Source: Actinernus sp. WN-2022 (lineage: Eukaryota > Cnidaria > Anthozoa > Actiniaria > Actinernidae). Taken from it: 64,000 nucleotides of DNA. Below, in pieces: positions 61,907 to 64,000 of this stretch. A program made the translations under genes and the position numbers. The notes beneath the pieces are model-generated. The model was not told the DNA's origin. It did not search any database and worked only from the letters and a program-made list of their open reading frames with translations. Within the stretch, counting starts at the first letter, position 1; each line of letters opens with the position of its first letter. The stretch is from positions 80,147,740 to 80,211,739 of the forward strand of contig JAOWCC010000577.1 of the NCBI GenBank assembly GCA_030867875.1, in the 5' to 3' direction.

Positions 61907-62056
61907 ATGCGGCTATTGATTCCGAAAGACCAGCCCGTTTCCGTAAAACTATTCCAGCATTTAGACCTTTTCCCTAAGTATGGACATCATTTCCAAGAAC
62001 TGCAGGAGGAGTTTGAGACAATGGAGAATGGTAGAGAGGGAAAGAAAACTTCCTAA
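61907..62056 (+). pseudogene. Short frame with motif shared with the next gene
   Basis: 49 residues: MRLLIPKDQPVSVKLFQHLD then LFPKYGHHFQELQEEFETME. The phrase LDLFPKYG resembles LDIFPVYG at the end of the 61980-62684 frame, and LLIPKDQ resembles LLPKGKI there. A one-base shift within ~62035 would link it to that frame. Confidence 0.35.
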
Positions 62057-62684
62057 ACTGTATGGTGTAGCTTCCTGTGATCACTGGGTTCAACGCTTAA
62101 CCCCATGGGAAGAGCGCATGATGCGACTTCGCGGTGAAGATGTTTCTATGTGGGATACAACTATAGAAACTATTCTTAAAGGGAAGTGGAGCGATCGATC
62201 GTACAAACCTGATGCTGAGCCAGAGTTATTAACTACATTCGTGCGCGGATGGAAGACTGATGAATATCAAGTTCTGGCAGACCTTTTCTTAGAGTGTGTA
62301 TCTAATGCAATCCTGAAACATGAACGATACAAGCGGAACACTAGCTATGGGGAAAGAATAGAGCTTGAAGAGGAGAGTCCTGTACTCTCACCTCATGACT
62401 CTGGATTGTATTTTTCTTATTTACCGTATGATCTAGTAGAGGGAGGGTTCTACGACTTGTTCAGAAATCACTTTCAACTCTGCCTAGATTATTTAAAAGT
62501 TCACTGTTTTTTTTACGAGATGTTAAAATTGATGTCGGCGGTTCTGTACGATCCAAATACTGAGGATCAGGCCAAGATCCAACATCTTCGTGCATTACTT
62601 CCTAAAGGAAAGATAGATGCAAAAACTTTGTGCAAGGCAAAGATGTTTGATGAACTAGATATTTTTCCTGTCTATGGGAAATAA
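61980..62684 (+). CDS. Hypothetical protein, unrecognised
   Basis: 234 residues, ends at TAA 62682-62684. The part from KLPKLYGVASCDHWVQRLTP onward is convincingly protein-like, with acidic and aromatic residues, WDTTIETILKGKW, LTTFVRGWKTDEYQVLADLF and SGLYFSYLPYDLVEGGFYDL, and it ends ALLPKGKIDAKTLCKAK then MFDELDIFPVYGK. The first ~20 residues likely belong to a different frame (see 61907-62056). I do not recognise any domain. It could be the 3' exon of a host gene or part of a mobile element; no transposon features are adjacent. Confidence 0.45.
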   Translation: MDIISKNCRRSLRQWRMVERERKLPKLYGVASCDHWVQRLTPWEERMMRLRGEDVSMWDTTIETILKGKWSDRSYKPDAEPELLTTFVRGWKTDEYQVLADLFLECVSNAILKHERYKRNTSYGERIELEEESPVLSPHDSGLYFSYLPYDLVEGGFYDLFRNHFQLCLDYLKVHCFFYEMLKLMSAVLYDPNTEDQAKIQHLRALLPKGKIDAKTLCKAKMFDELDIFPVYGK

Positions 62685-62689
62685 TTTAA

Positions 62690-64000
62690 GAGATTGCGGG
62701 ATGCATCCCTTACAATTGAAAAGCAAGTAAACCATATGATAGAGTAAATCGAATCAGAGTAATTATATCCTTGTATTAAAAACAACAACAAAATATCCCA
62801 ACTCAGGGAACATATGTTAAATAAAGTTATGTTTGACTTCAACCCTGTGTTCTACTCCTTTCCTTACCTAAGGATAAAAGGCTATCGTGAATATAAAACA
62901 ATATACCCTATTGTTTTGAGAAAATTTAGGCTTAAACGGTTAAGAAGAATATTTTGTTGTACTTTCTCAACTACTCATTACTTTTGATTCATACCTTCAT
63001 AATAAGATATATGTCGAGTCGGTGAGTTGAACGGATTTGATATTAGTTCCAGTTGAAATGATAATACGACCTCATTGCATGTTTGTGCAAAGGAATTTGC
63101 AGAACGGTTTGAGTTGATCCTTTCACGCCACAGCCTTAATCGGATAATGAACTTGTCGTAAACATCTGACTGCCATAAAACGCTTCCGAGATAAATGGAA
63201 TTATTACAAGAGAAAAAACGCTGCGGAAAAGCGTTAATTGCGGTCACTTCGAATGGAACAACATGCATAATCACAAACGTTCTGGTTATTTTATTAAGCT
63301 ATGAGAACTTATGCAGTCGAACACGTTCCACCTCAAGTAGCTCGTATTTCATTTAAACAAAAGTTATGTGCATGTAGCACTTAGAACAGTAACTTCGTCC
63401 CAACCATACATTATTTTTCAATAGAGTAATTGAAAGCAAGAAAACCTTTATCGTAAATCCTTCCACATCTTTGCCTAAAGTGTTTCCATGAATCAGTTCA
63501 CAAAACCGAGAGTTCAGAACAATAGTCTACAATAAACTAGACAAACAGATGTCATGTAGTCATGTACTTTTTAACCACATAAACTCACACCGGCAATTAT
63601 TAGAATTAGCGTTCTTTCGCAAAAACATAGCTTCATAAAGGGTTAATAATCGATGGGTTCAAAGTTCCTAGCATGGTTCTGACAACGTACTTAAAACTGC
63701 AGTTCATGAGTAGGTTTCCCTCTCCGCCTAATGCACTCTGTTTATGTTTTGATGCGTAATTACATTAGTTATACTGCCGCCTTTCTGATTCTGTTAAAAC
63801 GTCCCACCATATTGTTTTCGCATCGGTATAGCTCATTATATTTTCTCTGCTGCTGTTATTCTTTTCGAAAATCGTTGATGTCTTAATGAAGGGTTAATAG
63901 GTTGACCAATCGTTGCGGTACCGGTTTCATAGCATGAAAAATGGCTCGTACTTCCCTCAACCAAAAACATCGTTCACACCCTTAAAAACAGTAACACATG
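62690..64000. other. Stretch without a recognised gene
   Basis: AT-rich. The minus frame 62978-63274 has no domain. AATAAA-type words near 62820 could serve as polyadenylation signals for the preceding gene. Confidence 0.35.

Noticed and set aside
1..64000. CRISPR array, bacterial operon or rRNA gene
   Set aside because: No regularly spaced direct repeats with unique spacers, no ribosome-binding-site-led gene runs and no rRNA-like sequence seen.

Overview
This window looks like repeat-rich, AT-rich nuclear DNA of an invertebrate animal, most likely an anthozoan cnidarian (coral or sea anemone). That is an inference: there are no operons, many degenerate transposons, splice-site-bounded exons, and virus-like proteins whose relatives I recall mainly from cnidarian genomes. 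Almost every recognisable gene belongs to a mobile or virus-derived element. Host-gene candidates are few: three exons at 31.2-35.9 kb, a small secreted acidic peptide at 43.6-43.8 kb, a PC4-domain protein at 27.9-28.4 kb and an unrecognised gene at 61.2-62.7 kb.

Layout. 0-1.9 kb: a near-perfect palindrome made of two inverted 3' ends of a Penelope-like element (PLE) with GIY-YIG endonuclease. 2.0-3.9 kb: a foldback element, then a truncated fragment of a virus-like element (two consecutive genes, both broken). 3.9-13 kb: dispersed and tandem repeats and foldback elements, no convincing gene. 13.1-13.9 kb: the end of a Harbinger-like element with a broken Myb/SANT gene. 15.7-26.1 kb: a nested repeat block with a 1.8-kb TA-flanked non-autonomous element, three tandem copies of a ~1.3-kb unit that carries a possible promoter and first exon, a second PLE palindrome with hammerhead-ribozyme-like motifs inserted between copies 1 and 2, and small foldbacks. 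27-31 kb: a coiled-coil exon, a PC4-domain gene and a well-preserved PIF/Harbinger transposase. 31.2-35.9 kb: a duplicated exon pair interrupted by a broken LINE. 37.1-41.8 kb: a nearly complete Ty3/gypsy retrotransposon with 131-bp LTRs and a 5-bp target duplication. 42.4-48.5 kb: LINE remnants, a tRNA-derived SINE, small foldbacks and the secreted peptide.

The most notable object is an 11.7-kb Polinton/Maverick-like (adintovirus-like) integrated element at 48,585-60,300. It has 86-bp terminal inverted repeats (one mismatch), a 5-6-bp target duplication, a protein-primed family B DNA polymerase, an rve integrase, a packaging-type ATPase, a probable capsid protein upstream of it, and about seven further genes that look like a co-inherited cassette but have no assigned function. 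Several genes are broken by frameshifts, stops or a TTAA-flanked foldback insertion, so it is an inactivated endogenous copy. The other virus-like fragment (2.5-3.9 kb) carries different genes, so the window may hold traces of two lineages. The last 1.3 kb shows nothing I can name.
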